The notes below the pieces were generated by a model. That model was not told where the DNA came from. It made no database searches and saw nothing but the letters and a program-made list of their open reading frames with translations. Shown in pieces: positions 32,449 through 44,699 of a DNA stretch of 64,000 bases (position 1 is its first letter; each line of letters begins with the position of its first letter). The translations under genes were made by a program, and so were the position numbers. Source of the stretch: Porphyra umbilicalis (lineage: Eukaryota > Rhodophyta > Bangiophyceae > Bangiales > Bangiaceae); NCBI GenBank assembly GCA_002049455.2, contig KV918843.1:1-64000 (forward strand). The letters run 5' to 3'.

Positions 32449-34649
32449 ATGGTCGTCATGGCCTCGTTGGGGCGTCCCCGCTGGGCGTGCGCCGCCGCGC
32501 TGGCGGCGGCTGCCACCACGGCCGCCGCGCTGGCAATGACTGCCACCGGTCACTGCACGACGATGATCGTGTCGGCCGGCGCGTCAGCTGACGGGTCGGT
32601 GCTGACGTCCTCGACGTCCGACTGCAAGGACTGTGACTTTCGGTTGGCTCGCGTCGGCGCGCGGACGTACACCCCCGCGGGCAAGAGCAATAAGCTGCGG
32701 CCCCGCCCCGTGTTTGAGGCCAAGTTTAATTTTCCGCACCTGGTTGCGGAGGGGCGCTCCCCGACGTGGGAGGCGGACAACCTGAAGGCCGAGGACCTGC
32801 CGCAGGTCGACACGTGGCTGCCGCGCACCAAGTCGATTGGGTCGCTGCCGCAGGTCAACGCCACGGCGGCCTTGTACGAGACGGGCTCGGGGTACGCGCT
32901 GCTGAATGAGCACCAGGTGGCCATGGGGGAAAGCTCCTGCCCGGCCAAGTTTGTCGCGTCGCCGGTGTCGGCAGGCGGCAAGGCGCTGCTGGACGTTTCC
33001 GAGTTGAGCCGCATCGGGCTGGAGCGGGCCCGCACCGCCCAAGAGGCCATCCGCCTCATGGGTGCCCTCGCGGAGAAGTATGGGTACTATGGCGCCGAGT
33101 GGGACGACGACGAGACCAAGTACGACGAGTCAGGTGAGGCGCTCATGGTCGGCGACACGTCCGAGGCGTGGGTCTTTCACATCCTCCCCGACGACACGGG
33201 CGCGTCGGCGGTGTGGGTGGCGCAGCGGGTGCCCGACGGGCACATGACGGCGGTTGCCAACAACTTTGTCATCCGCCACGTCAACGCGTCTGACACGGAT
33301 AACTTCCTCATGTCTGACTCGGTGCACGCGGTCGCCAAGCGGCTCGGCCTGTGGGACGGCAAGGGCCTCCTCGACTTTACCGACGTCTACGGTAAGCCCC
33401 GCCCGGCGGTGCACGGCTCCTACTCGACCCGCCGGGTGTGGCGGGTGTTTACCCGCGCCGACCCTGACCTGGTGCTGCCGTCGCATACGGACGCGTTGAT
33501 GAGCGACTATCCCTTTTCCGTGGCACCGGCCAAGAAGATGGACCTCGCCCGCATGGTCGCCTTCCAGCGTGACCACTACGAGGGCACCGAGTTTGACACG
33601 ACCGTCGGCTTGGCGGGGGGCCCGTTTGGGGACCCAGACCGCTACGACGCGGGGCCGGTCGGCAATATGACGTTGGAGCGGGCCATGTACGGGGAGTTCC
33701 CCCGCACAATCTCCCTCTTCCGCACGTCCTACTCGTACATTGCGCGGTCGACGTCGGCGCTGCCGTCGACAGTCGGCGCGATGCTCCTCTTTGCGCCGCA
33801 CGCGGCGGCGACGAGTGCGTACGTGCCGTTTTACCTCGCCAGCGAGGCTGTGCCGCCGGCGTACGCGACGGGCTCCCTCTTCCGCTACCGCGGGGACGTC
33901 GCCTACTGGGCGGTCGCCGCCGTGTGCAACTGGGTGCACAAGTACTACGTTCACGCCATTGGGGACGTGCGGGAGATGCAGGCGGTCCTCGAGGCCGACA
34001 TCCGCAACGGATCCCTGGCCGACTTTGAGGCGAACGCCGCCGCCCGCCTCGGCAAGGCCAAAAAGACCAAGGACGTGCGCGCCGTCACCGACGCCCTGAC
34101 CACCTACACCTCGTCCCGCGCGGCGGGGGTGATGGCCGCCTATGGCGCCGCCTTCCCCGCCCTCATCGCCAAGTTCCACGACGGCTTCATCCGCAGCGGC
34201 GAAACGGAAGCGGCCGTGACCATGACGACCATGTTTTACCCCGAGTGGTGGCTCAAGGCCGTCGGCTACTTTCGTGCGGGGGACATTGCCGCGGCGGAAG
34301 CCGCCGCCCGGGCAGCAGGGAAGGACCCGGCGGCAGCCGCCGCGGCGGCCGCCGCTGCCGACGATGCGGCCATGCCGCCGGTCGTGCTCGCGCCCGCGCC
34401 GGCGGGCTCGGGGCTGTCTGCCGACAATGGGACGACCGCGTCGCCGTCACCGGCGGTCGGCGGGCCGGGCGTGTATGGCGACGCCGTGTCGGACGGCAAG
34501 CCGTCGTCGGGCGGCGGCCTGTGGGGCGGCGGCATGCACATTGTGCTGTTTGTGGCGGGGCTCGTGTCGGGGTTGGGGGGGGGTTCGTGTTGGCCTGGTG
34601 GGTCGGCCGCCTGCAGCGCCGGGGCGGGTACCAGGAGATTGGGTCGTAG
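32449..34649 (+). CDS. Peptidase family C69 dipeptidase, membrane-anchored
   Basis: Family C69 enzymes are N-terminal-nucleophile cysteine dipeptidases. The hydrophobic leader (residues about 12-32) is followed by GHC, so Cys36 is the predicted nucleophile, exposed by processing. The adjacent TTMIVSAGASADGS matches the family signature, and the body (NEHQVAMGESSC, EAWVFHILP, VANNFVIRHV) continues the family pattern to about residue 600. A low-complexity Ala/Pro/Ser stalk then leads to a membrane segment. In the same frame the protein would run to 34674 with a Cys/Trp tail. Shifting frame at the nine-G run near 34576 instead gives FVLAWWVGRL and a short cytoplasmic tail ending YQEIGS at 34649, which is far more family-like. 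I take the G-run as a sequence error or slip. Start chosen at the first ATG before the leader. Likely in the lysosome/vacuole lumen or cell surface. Confidence 0.9.
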
Positions 34650-34905
34650 GCAGTGTTGGTGGTGTAGGTGGTAGGCAGTGGTCGTTGTATTTTCTGGACC
34701 CCAGGGCTCGCCACGCCGGCCACTCCGCCCGTCGCCCGAGCGCCACGCCAACCGAGCGACGCACAGCAAACCGTCCAGCGGGGCCCGCCAACGCAAAAAA
34801 ATGGCGGACATCGCTGCAGCGCGGGCAGGCGCGCGCAGAGCGAGGCGGCACCCCTTGGCAGAGACACACAGCCGCCGGCCGCCGCACGGGTGACACGCCC
34901 CCGCA

Positions 34906-36292
34906 TCACGCGGCGGCGCCGCAGGCGGTCACGGCCGCAACCACGTACGCCAGCACCGCCGCCGCCTGGGCGGGCAGCACCAGCGGCGCGGTCGCCGACA
35001 AGACGAGCGCGGCGCTCCCCCCGACCGACGTGACGTACAGCAGCAGCGGCGCGCCGAGCACCGCGTGGTGGTCCATCAACCGCACGGCCGACGCGGTCAC
35101 CGCCGACGGGGCGCTGTCCCGGTCGCCGCCACCGCCGCCGCCACCACCGTCGCCGTCGTCACCGCCGCCGCGCCGCCGCGCCGCCGCGTTGGCCGCGTCG
35201 GTCGCGGCGAGGCGACCGACGTTGGACAGGGTCGGCGGGAGGATGCGCCCCTGCGCCGCCCGATTGTCAACGACCGCCCCGAGGAGCGGCGCCGCGATGC
35301 GGCGGCCGAGCACGTGGCACGCCACGGTCGTGGCACGCATCGCCCGCTCCCGCACGCCCGGCGCCCGCAGCGCCGCCGCCGCGTCGGCGGCCGCCGCCCA
35401 CACCGCCCCCGTGTCGACTGCCGGCGGCGGCGCCGCGCCGGCCGGCGGCGGCGGCACGACGACCCGCACGTCCACCTCCCCAATGTACGCGCCGACGGTT
35501 GTTGGCGTCAACCCCCCCGCGGCCGCCCCCGCCGCCGCCCGCGCCGACGCCGAGACGGCAACGCCAACGGCCGGCCGGCGCGCCGCCGGCGGCTCGACGA
35601 CGCCGAGCCGGTCGAGCGCCACCGCCCACACGCCGACGAGGGCGGCGCCGACGGTGAGGCGGCGGCCGGCGGCGGCCGCACAAAAGGCCGCAAACGGCGC
35701 CGCCGCCACCGCCGCGTCGAGGGCGGTCGCCACCCGGCCGGCGCGCCCGCCCGCCGCGCGCTTGGCGCCCGCGGGCGGCGGCGCCGACGCCGGCGGCGGC
35801 GCGGCCGCTGCCAGCCGCCGGGCGCGGCGCAGCTTGGCGTCGGTGAGCACCTCGCAGGCGACGAATTTGGCAACCGCCAGGGCGGCGGCGGCGCGGCCGC
35901 CCGGCGGCGGGAAGAGGGCGGTCAGCGGCGGCGGTAGCGGCACGGTCGGTGGCGGCGGGGCGCCGGGGGGCGCGTTGAGGGCGCCCACGAGCGCCGCGGT
36001 GAGGGCGTCGAGGGACACCCCGTCGGCGAGGTAGTGGGGGAGGAAGAGCACAATGGCGGCGGCGCGGGAGGCGGCGCCCGTCGACCCCGGGGGGGGGGGA
36101 ACACCGTCGCCTGCCACGGCAAGCGGGGCGGCGGGGCGGCGTCGGCGGCGGCGGCCGCTGTGGCGGTGGCGCCCGGCCACGGGCCCGTCGGGCCGGCGGC
36201 CAGCACCGCGGCCAGGTGCGCAAACGCCGCGCGCGTCACCGCCGCCGCGGCCGCCCCGCCGTCGTCGCCGCACGCATCGTCGGCCGGCGGCG

Positions 36293-36358
<66 letters not shown>

Positions 36359-36643
36359 GCAGCACGACCGCGTCGACGGCGACGGGCGCCGACCCCGCGT
36401 CGACAAACGCGCGCCCGACAATGACCGTGCGGAGGGCGTCAAAGCGCGCCCGGCACGCGTCGACGGCGGCGGTGAGGGCGGACGCGGTCAGCGCGGTCGG
36501 CGGGCCGTCGAGCGTCACCGCCGCGCCGATGCGTTGGGAGCCCCCAAACGTGCGCTCCGCCGTGACAAAGAAGCGCTCGTTGGTGCCGAGGCGTCGGCGC
36601 ACGGCGGCGCCGGGGGGGGGGCGGGGGGGAAGGGGGGAGCCAT
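34906..36643 (-). CDS. Condensation/PapA-like acyltransferase
   Basis: The N-terminal part (LGTNERFFVTAERTFGGSQR) and a Pro-rich insert are read from about 36602 in one frame. The rest is read in a neighbouring frame from about 36090 to the stop at 34906. The switch falls on an 11-base G/C run at 36091-36101. Across it the protein reads naturally from LPWQATVF into AAAIVLFLPHYLADGVSLDAL, whose HYLADG matches the HxxxDG active-site motif of condensation and alcohol acyltransferase enzymes. PTLSNVGRL and the closing beta-strand block near the C-terminus also fit the fold. An ATG at 36643 needs one more slip in the C-run near 36611-36620. Substrate unknown. The gene is tail-to-tail with the dipeptidase, 230-260 bp apart. 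Apparent frameshifts are probably assembly errors, though a recent pseudogene is not excluded. Confidence 0.7.
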
Positions 36644-39600
36644 GGCGCAGGCGTTGAAGGAGGCTGGGGGCGGGGGCGGGGGCGGGGGCGGGGGGGGGGG
36701 GGGGGGCGTGGCCGAGCCCCCACAGCTCAGAGCTGCGACACGGGGGAAGGGAGCGTGTTCAGACAGCGCTGCCGCACGGCGAGCGGGGGGGCGGGCGACG
36801 CGACGGCTGTCGGCGGGCGGTCGGCGTCAATGGCACAGACGCGTCGAGTGGGACGCGTCGTTGGAGCGCCGGCCGGCACGTCGTTGTCTGCAAGCAACAG
36901 CCGATGATCCCTTGAGACACCCCCCCACCCCTTTAGAGATCACATGGAACCGCAACATCATGTCACGATGATCGTCAGAGGGCAGCGGCCACCGACGGTC
37001 AATGGTCGCGCCGCGCGCAGGGATAGCGCTCGTCAGCTGACCACCATGGCAGTCGGCTCCCGGCCAGCCCCCGCCGTGTCGACTGCCAGCCGCGACGCCT
37101 CCCATGGGGGCGCAATCGTGGGCCACGATCGTCACGTTGCACTGGAATCCCCATCAGACGCCAAGTTCGGATGAGCTTTGATATGCTGTTGATGCTCCCA
37201 TCGAAAACGGCCCCTGCGATGAATATGGATAGGGTAGTTTGATGGGCTCTCTTCGATGGGCTGGAAAACGCATTACAGTGTCACAGCTTTCTCAAGGACC
37301 CTGCAGAGCATGAGACCTGTATAATACTCCAACCGCCACAGCTACGGGCTCTCCCAGGACTGCCTGGCGAGTAGCACAGTCTGTGCGTCTGTGCGTCTCC
37401 CCCGCCAGCTCGCACCCACCCTCCCAACCATGCCGTACACACTCTACCCCATCGCGCGCCCTCCCGCCCCCAGCACTGAGATGTTGAGGGGGGGTGCACG
37501 GCCGTGCACCCCCCCCCACTTATATGTATGCAATCAGCAAAAGACGGCCTCCGAAGAAAAAAAAGGCCGCCACCCCCCCTCCTTTCACACGGTTGGCAGC
37601 TGCTCGCCACGCGGCCCAGCGGCGGGAATTCGCCGACACACGCCGCCGCCGCCGCCATCGCTGCCGGCACGGTCGCCGCCGCTGTCGCTGTCGCTGTCGT
37701 CGGTGCTGCTGGTGCCGCTGCCGTCGCTGCTCGACGCGCCGTCGGCGGCGCGCCGCGGCGGCGGCACGCTCAGGGTGAGGCCGACGACCGCCCCGTCGTA
37801 CGCGCCAATGCTGATATGGGGGGGCACCGCAACGGGGCGCGGCGGCCGGGGGCGGGCGGCGGGGGCTCGCAGCAGCCGCGACGCGCGCGCCAGCGGCGCT
37901 CACGGGGGCGCAGAATCCGGCGGTGGCAGCGGCGGCGGCGCACTGAATCCGCCGCCGGCGGCGCACTGAATCCGCCGGCTGCGGCGCACAGAATCCGCCG
38001 GCGGTCGTTCGGGGGCCGGCGCGGCCGCGAAAACGCCCCAGACTCTCGGTCGGCGCCGCGCCGAAATCGATTTGTCCCCGTGGCTCGCGGGTGTTGCCGG
38101 CGGGGGGCGCCCGCGGCCCGCGCCGGCGCGCGCCGATCAGCGCGCGTCGGCCGCCGGTCGACCGGGCGGCGCGCGCGGTCGGCGGCGGCGGCTGTGCAGC
38201 GGCGGAGGGGGGGCGGGAACCGCGGTGGCGCCCACGCTTACGCCGTGCGGCGGGAAGGGCCGACGGCAGCGTTGGGCGTCGGCGCCCGCGCGGCGCACCG
38301 CCAAGCGATGACGGCGGTGCCACGTTGGCGGCCGAGGGCGCGGCCGGCAGGTACGGCGGGTGCGCCCGCCCCCCCCCCGCACACCGCCGTCATCAGTTGG
38401 CCGGAGGGGGCGCGTCGGGCGTGCCCGCCGGGCGCCCCCCCCCCACCCACCCGCGACGGGCGCCCGACGGCCGACGCTCTCCCTCGTGGGCCCTGGCGAC
38501 ACGCGCGGCGGGCCGCGTCGGCGCCGCCGCTGACGCAGGTGCGCGTGGCGCCACGCGGCGGCGCGGCACGGACGGTCGCACCCGGCCACGTGCGCGCGGT
38601 CGGGGGCGGGACGGGGCGGCGGCGGCGGCGGCGGCGGTGGGTGGGCGCCGCCGGCGCCCACCGCCACGGCAGCCACCCCACGCCGCGCCGCATGTGCCTG
38701 GCGCGCGCATGCCCCGCGTGGCTGCCGCCGCGGGCGCCCGCGCGCCGCGTGACGACCGGCCGGAGCGGGGTTGTGCCGGGCGCGTGCATTGGCGGGGGTA
38801 GTGCCGACGAGCGCGCACGCGGCGGCGCGCGGCGGGCAGCGCGGGGGGGGGCTCGGACGCCTCGGAGGCGTGCCGCCCGCCCGCGTGCCGGCGGCACCGC
38901 TGACGCCAGCGGCGGCGGCCGCCGCCGCTGGCGTCAGCGGTGGGGCCCCGCGCGGGGCGCCAGTGTGCGCGCGTGGCCGCCGCGGACCACTGCGGCGCGG
39001 TCACCCCCGCGGCTATGCCGCCATTCGTGTCACTCACACACCCATGCGCTGCGCACGGTGGGCGTGGGAGTGGTGGGGTAGGGGACGTCGGATAGGCATG
39101 GGCGCGGCGTCGCCTGTGCGCGCATCACGGGCGGTAGAGTGAGGGGCTCGACGCGTGTGTCGTGTCGGGTGCTGGCGCGGCAGCGGTGTGACGATGGTAG
39201 CGTCCTGCTGGTGGCATGTGTTGGTGCTTATGATTTGATTGCCGCGCACGCTCGCGCGCCGCCTTCACTCTCTCCGTCGCCCAAAGGGAGAGGTCCTTTT
39301 TTGCCACGTTCAATGTTGCCGTTACAAGATGGCCACCTTGTACGTCACCACCATGGTGGTGACGCCTGAACGTAGAATGTCGCACGCGCCGAGACTGGCC
39401 GCTACGCTTTTAGCTCTCTGGACTGCCGACATGGCTGCAGCCACGGCGGCCGCCGCTGCCTCTGCGGTTGCGGCCACTGGTCGGGGGCGAGGGTGGACGT
39501 GGAGAAATGGGCCGGGAAGGGGGCCGGGGTGGCAATGGTGCCTCGAGCGGCGGCATCGCAGACCAACGGCACAGCCGCGGTGGTGGTGCGAGCGGCAGCA

Positions 39601-41554
39601 GCGGCGATGGACGGCAAAGCCGTCGGCTGAGGCACCGTCACCACCGCCGCCGCTGTCAGCATCGGCTGACGTGGGCCTCATTCCGCGACCATGATGCTCG
39701 CCGCCGGGTCCTGACGTCGTGGCAAAACACGAGCCATGACGGGATGTCATTGAGACGAATAAGAATCGGGAAAAATAGGATATGTGGTGCTGTGTTGGGT
39801 CGCGCGGATGTCGATATGCCAGCAGGACGGTGTGGCAAACAGGCAAATGACGAGGAGGCGCTGAGACTGACGTTTCCGTCATCATCAGTTCATTCGTGTC
39901 AAGCCAAATCCGCGTCACAAACCCGATCCTGTGCCCCGGAACGGGCCTCATTGACTTCCCAGTGCTGTTCACCCTTTTGTCGCAGACAGACTCCCAAGTA
40001 GCCCTCTTTTTTCGTGCAAAAGACGGCCGAATCACCCATCCTGGCAGTGCAAAGCGGTCTCGTTCTGATCCACGGGTGGACAGCAAAGGACCCAAAAGGA
40101 ATGGAAAATGACTGTAATGGCGCGTCTGACGCTGCCGCACCCGCACCGCGCGCCCAGTTTTCGTGCAGCGGCGGTCCGCCTCTCCCCCGTCGCGATTTTT
40201 GATTCGACCACCCGGGCCCCCGGCTCGCCCAACGGCAGCGCCAGGCCCCCCTCCTGCTGATGCGGGGCCCGCCGCGGCGGGCCCCCCTGGCCCACCTTGG
40301 GCCAGGGGGGCCCGGCGGCGAATCCCACGGTCGGCGCCACCAGGCAACCGACGGCGTCGGGCCACACAAGGTTAAAAAAACTCAGGGCACCACACGCCAG
40401 CCCTGCCGACGGACAGCCGCCCCTCCCACTGACAAGGCCGGTCCGGGGCGCGCCCTCGCGCGGCCGGTCGGCACCGACGGCCCCCCCGGGCGTCGCCCGC
40501 CCGCCCAGTCGCGCAGGGGGCGGCGGCACCGCGCGCACCGCTGCCGGCCGTCGTGCAGCAGGTGTCAATCCCCCCCCCCCCCCCCCCCCCCCACGCCCAG
40601 CGCGCCGGCGCGCCACCGCAAGACGCCGCGGCCTTCGACCGCCGCACGGCCCGTGCGGCGGGTGCCGCCCGTCCGTCTGGTGAAGAACCACCGCGCGCAG
40701 GTGCGTGGCGGCGGCGCCGCGCCCCCCCCCCCCCCCCTTTCGGTCCCCGGCGGGTGTGCCGCGGCGTTGGCCCCCCCCCCCCGCTCCGCCCGCGGTGGCA
40801 CCGGGGCGCCGGGGCGGGGCGGCCACGGCGCGGCGTGCGCAGCGAGCGCGGCCGCCGGCGGCGGTGGCGCCACGGCGCGGGGCGCCCACACCCCCGACTG
40901 CACCGCGAGCGCCCGCCGGCGGCGGGCGCACGTCGGGGCGGGGCGGCCGCGACGCGGCGCGCGGCGGCCGATTGACGGCGGCGGCGGCAGCGGCGGGCAC
41001 CCCCCCCCCTCCCCCCCCCGCGGGGCGGCGGGCGGTGGCGCGGCACGCGGCGGGTGCGCGGGCGCGCTGCGCGGTGGGACCGTGGCGGCGGCGGGGCGGG
41101 CATGGCCGGGTCGGGGGGCGCCCCCGGGGGGCCCCACGGACCCACGGGCGGGGGGGGGGGGTCACCGGCGTGGGGGGGGGGGGGGGGGGGGTCGCCCCGG
41201 GGCCCCCTTACCCCCAGACAGACGGGGCAGTGGGTACGGCGCGATTGGGCCCCCGGCGGGGGGGGGGAGGTGGGGTACGGCGGCGGTGGCGGCGGCAGCG
41301 GTCCTGCCGGCGCCGCCGCCGGCGCCGGTGCCGGTGCCGGCGGCGGCGGCAGCGGCGGCGTCGGTAGCGGCGGCGGCGGCGGCGGGGGGGGCGGCGGCGG
41401 CGGCGGGGGCTTTGGGGCGGTCGGCGACCCGTGCGGCAGCAGCCACCGGTCGCACAGCAGCGGCGGCAGCGGCAGCGGCAGCAGCGGGTGCACGCACCCC
41501 CCCGTGCCGCGGCGGGAGGCGCGCCGCCCCGGTCTGCCACCGGCGCACCCCCCC
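36644..41554. other. GC-rich stretch with no firm gene
   Basis: 36930-37260 is lower GC. 37500-39030 and 40030-41550 are extremely GC-rich with every frame open and no conserved motif. The minus-strand frame 37827-37585 is the only one with protein-like character (see its own entry). A perfect 20 bp palindrome centred on CCATGG lies at 39344-39363. Confidence 0.4.
37585..37827 (-). CDS. Possible N-terminal coding fragment, Ser/Asp-rich
   Basis: An 80-codon frame begins MPPHISIGAYDGAVVGLTLS and continues into a Ser/Asp/Gly-rich acidic segment. The opening resembles the first beta-strand of WD40 proteins of the MAK11/PAK1IP1 type, which start with a Gly-x-Tyr...Gly pattern, but no WD repeat follows before the stop or in nearby frames. 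It could be a first exon, a truncated gene or chance. Confidence 0.22.
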   Translation of the reverse strand: MPPHISIGAYDGAVVGLTLSVPPPRRAADGASSSDGSGTSSTDDSDSDSGGDRAGSDGGGGGVCRRIPAAGPRGEQLPTV

Positions 41555-42292
41555 CCCCCCCCCCTCGGTGGATCCCCGGCGCGGTCGCCGCCCTCGCCGC
41601 CGCCGGCGACGCCTTTGCCGCCTCGGCCGTCGCGGCGGGGTGGGCCGCCGCCGCGCGGCACAGCCGCGGCGGCTCGGGGGCGCTGCGGGCGGCGGCCGAG
41701 GGGGGGGGGGCCGTCGACTGGGACGCGGCCGACGCGTGGGACGTTGTTGCGGCGGTACGTTGGGGTGGGGGGCCGTGCGGGGGGGGGTTTCCCACGAGCG
41801 TGGGGGGGGGCGTCGGCGGCGGCTTGGGGTGGGGGGGGGGGGAGGACGCGCGGCGGGGTGGGTCGCCCGCCCCGCCGCGCGCGACACGCAGGCGGCTCGG
41901 CCGCAGCGGCGCCGCGCTCCGCGGTTGCTCATGGGTGCCCGATGACTGACGGATGGCGCGTCGGTTGGGCCTCTCGCTCGTGGTCGTTTGTCGTGCGCTC
42001 TTGTTTCCCCTCTCTCCCGTGGTGCTGCTGCTGCGCGTCGGTCCGCCCAGGTCGGCGGCTGGTTTGCCGACCACTACACCGCGGCGGTCGCGCCGACCTT
42101 CCCGACCGCCCTCGCCGACGGCTTGCGCTCCGCCAACCTCATCCCCGCGGCGGTCCTGCTCGGCACCCTCCCCGTCGGCACGCAGGCGCTCCTCGGCGCC
42201 GTCGCGGCCGCCATTGGCGACATGCCGCCGCAGCAGGGGCCGGGCGGCTGCCGCCGCGTCGCCGTCGAGCGCCTCTTTGGGTCGTGGCTCCT

Positions 42293-42331
<39 letters not shown>

Positions 42332-43599
42332 GTCGCGGGGCGACGGGTCGGCGGCCGCCGCCCTCATGCGCGCCCTCGTCCACAACCGCCGGTCGCTGCT
42401 CGGGGTGTGGGCCGAGCCGCCGGCGGGCGGCGGCGCGCCCGCGGCGGCCCCCCCCCACCTTGAGGGCGCCGCGGCGGGCGGGAGTTCCCCGCGGTGGGCG
42501 CCGCGCCTCCCGTCGCGGCTGCCGTCGTGGGACGGCGGCCACCCCGGCGGCGGCATGGACGGCCGCGGGTGGGGGGACGCGGGCGCCACCTGGGCCGCCG
42601 ACGACGCGGGCGGCCGCGGGTGGGGCGCCGCCGACGTGGTGCCCCCACTGGCCTACCACGCGGGGGGCAATGGTGGGAGCGCCCGCGCCCCCCCCCCCCC
42701 CCGCCCCGCCCCACGACGCTGGCGGCGGCGACGGCGGCGGCGGCGCGCCGGCCGACCGTGGCGACGGGGCGGTGACGCTCCCCCGGTCGACGCTCGACGA
42801 CCTCCTCGGCCGCGTCGCCACCCTCGAAGCGTCGGTCGTGTCGCTGACGACGGCCGCCGCGGCGGCGACGGCGGCGGCAACGACCGCCCGCTCCCGCTCG
42901 GCGGGGGAGGCTGCGGCGGCCGCGGCGGCGGTCGGCGCCCTCGCCGACCGCCTCACCGCCGTCGAGGCGTCGCTCGCGGTGGGCGCCCCCCCCCCCCCGC
43001 TCCCGTCGGTCGGGTGGGCCGAGGTCGTCCCCCCCCCCCCGCCCCCGCCGGCGGGTTTGCCGGCGGCCGCTCGCGGCTCGGCTCCATGCCGTCCCTCCGC
43101 CGCTCCTTCTCGTCGGGCCTCACGCTCCCGTCGCCGCCCCCGTCGCCGCCCGAGGAGGTGCCGCCGACCGTGTCGGGCGGGTATGGGGGGGGGGCGGCGG
43201 CACCTTGACCGCCTCGACGCTCTCGTCGGGGTGGGGGCGCTCGGGGGGGGCCTCCCCGTCGGCCGCCCCGTCGACGCCGCGGCTGGGGGGGTGACGCGCG
43301 TGCCCCACCCGGGGGGATGGGGGGGGGTTGGGCCCGCCCGGCGCGTCGGGGGGGGGGGGGGGGGGGGGAGGGGGGGGTCCCCCCACGATGCGCCCTTGTA
43401 TACGGGTCTCCTCGCGTCGACGGCGCTTGCGGGGTGGTGGTACCGCCGCCTCAACACGTCAGGCGCCGACGGCGGCGTCGGCGGCGGCGGCGTTGGCCGC
43501 GCGCAACCGCCGCCGCCGCCGCCGTCCCTGCCGGGCGCAGGGGTGGTGATGACGCCCCCCGGCTGGTCGGCGGGCCACGTGGCGGCGGCGGGGGGCCAC

Positions 43600-43652
<53 letters not shown>

Positions 43653-44110
43653 GCCTCCCGCCCCCCCCCCCCCGCGGGCCGCCCCCCCCCCAGGGGCCGC
43701 CTGCCGTCGACCTACGTCGGCAGCGGGGACCTCCCCGCCGGCCTCAACGGCGCCCGCACGTCGTGGCTCGCCGTCGCCGCAACCGTCGAGGCGCGCCAAG
43801 CGTCCGTGCGCGGCGTCGAGTCGTCGGCGAGCCACGTGCCGCCGCGCCGGCGGCGGGTCGTGGGCGGCCTGCGCCCGCCCCCGACGGCGGTGGCGGGGGG
43901 GGGGGGGCACCCCCGCCTGCGGGGGGGGTGGGCGCGGGGGGGGGAGCGGCGGCAGCGTCGGCCTGGGGGGGGGGGGGGGGGGGGGCGCCGCCGCCGCCGC
44001 CGTAGCGGCGGGGGGGCGCGCGAGCGCCACCAGACGGCGGTGGCGGTGCGGGCGGCGCCGCCCACGCGGCGGCGGGCACCCCGCACCCAAACGGCGGGTG
44101 GTCGGGCGAC

Positions 44111-44161
<51 letters not shown>

Positions 44162-44620
44162 ACGGCGGCGAGCGACGTGGCCGTCACGGTCGTCCAAGGG
44201 GGGTTTGGGTCGGGCTCTGGCTCGGGCCGGTGGCGGCTGCGCGAGGCGGGACGGCGGCCGCGCGAGCGCGCCATGGACGAGCTGTGGAGCGGGGAAGCGT
44301 TTGTGGCCGCCGCGCGGCCGGGGGGGGGGGTTACCCCGCCGTGGCATCCGCCGGGGGGTGGGGGGGCGCCACCTCCCACGCCGGCGGCGGCGGCGGCGAC
44401 GGCGGTGGTGGTGGCGGTGGTGGTGGTGGCCCTGGCGCCGGCGGCGCCAGGGAGGTCCCCGTTGGCGGCAGCGGCCGCGGCGGCTCGCGGGCCACGGAGG
44501 AGGACGCCGGCCTGCTGGCGGTCTTCCACTCGACGGTGGCGGTGGGGAGCGCCGGCGGGTCGGGGGGGGAGACGGCGAGGCGGGGGAGACACGGGCAGGG
44601 GCGACGGCGACGGCGGGTGA
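41555..44620 (+). CDS. Unrecognised spliced gene, membrane and coiled-coil segments
   Basis: Coding character alternates between plus-strand frames, switching at long G or C runs (for example about 42691, 43020, 43350 and 43900), so the gene probably suffers homopolymer errors. Exon 1 ends DAADAWDVVAA at 41754. Exon 2 opens VGGWFADHYTAAVAPTF at 42051 and contains a hydrophobic stretch (LIPAAVLLGTLPVGTQALLG). Around 42780-43000 a coiled coil begins LDDLLGRVATLEASVVSLT and ends LADRLTAVEASLAVG. Near 43396 a second hydrophobic stretch reads APLYTGLLASTALAGWWYRRL. Later readable parts include RLPSTYVGSGDLPAGLNGAR near 43690 and AVTVVQGGFGSGSGSG near 44180. Start and stop are unresolved; 44620 is the last in-frame stop I consider plausible. 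I recognise no family. Confidence 0.4.
41755..42050 (+). other. Predicted spliceosomal intron, 296 bp, phase 0
   Basis: The donor GTACGT follows codon GCG at 41754. The acceptor is CAG at 42048-42050, preceded by a pyrimidine-rich tract (cttgtttcccctctctcccg) and a possible branch site ctgac near 41945. Removing it keeps the reading phase between the two protein-like segments on either side, while the intron itself reads as Gly-rich sequence in the exon 1 frame and stops at 41949. Confidence 0.6.
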
Positions 44621-44668
44621 GGCCCGCCCGAGTGGGGTGCGCGGCGGTGGACGGCGGCGTGCGTGTCG

Positions 44669-44699
<31 letters not shown>

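Noticed and set aside
37504-39081. 525-codon plus-strand frame
   Set aside because: Composition-driven open frame with no motif; all other frames are similarly open.
41208-44090. 960-codon minus-strand frame opposite the unrecognised spliced gene
   Set aside because: Pro/Arg-dominated, while the plus strand shows coiled-coil and hydrophobic segments plus a phase-consistent intron.
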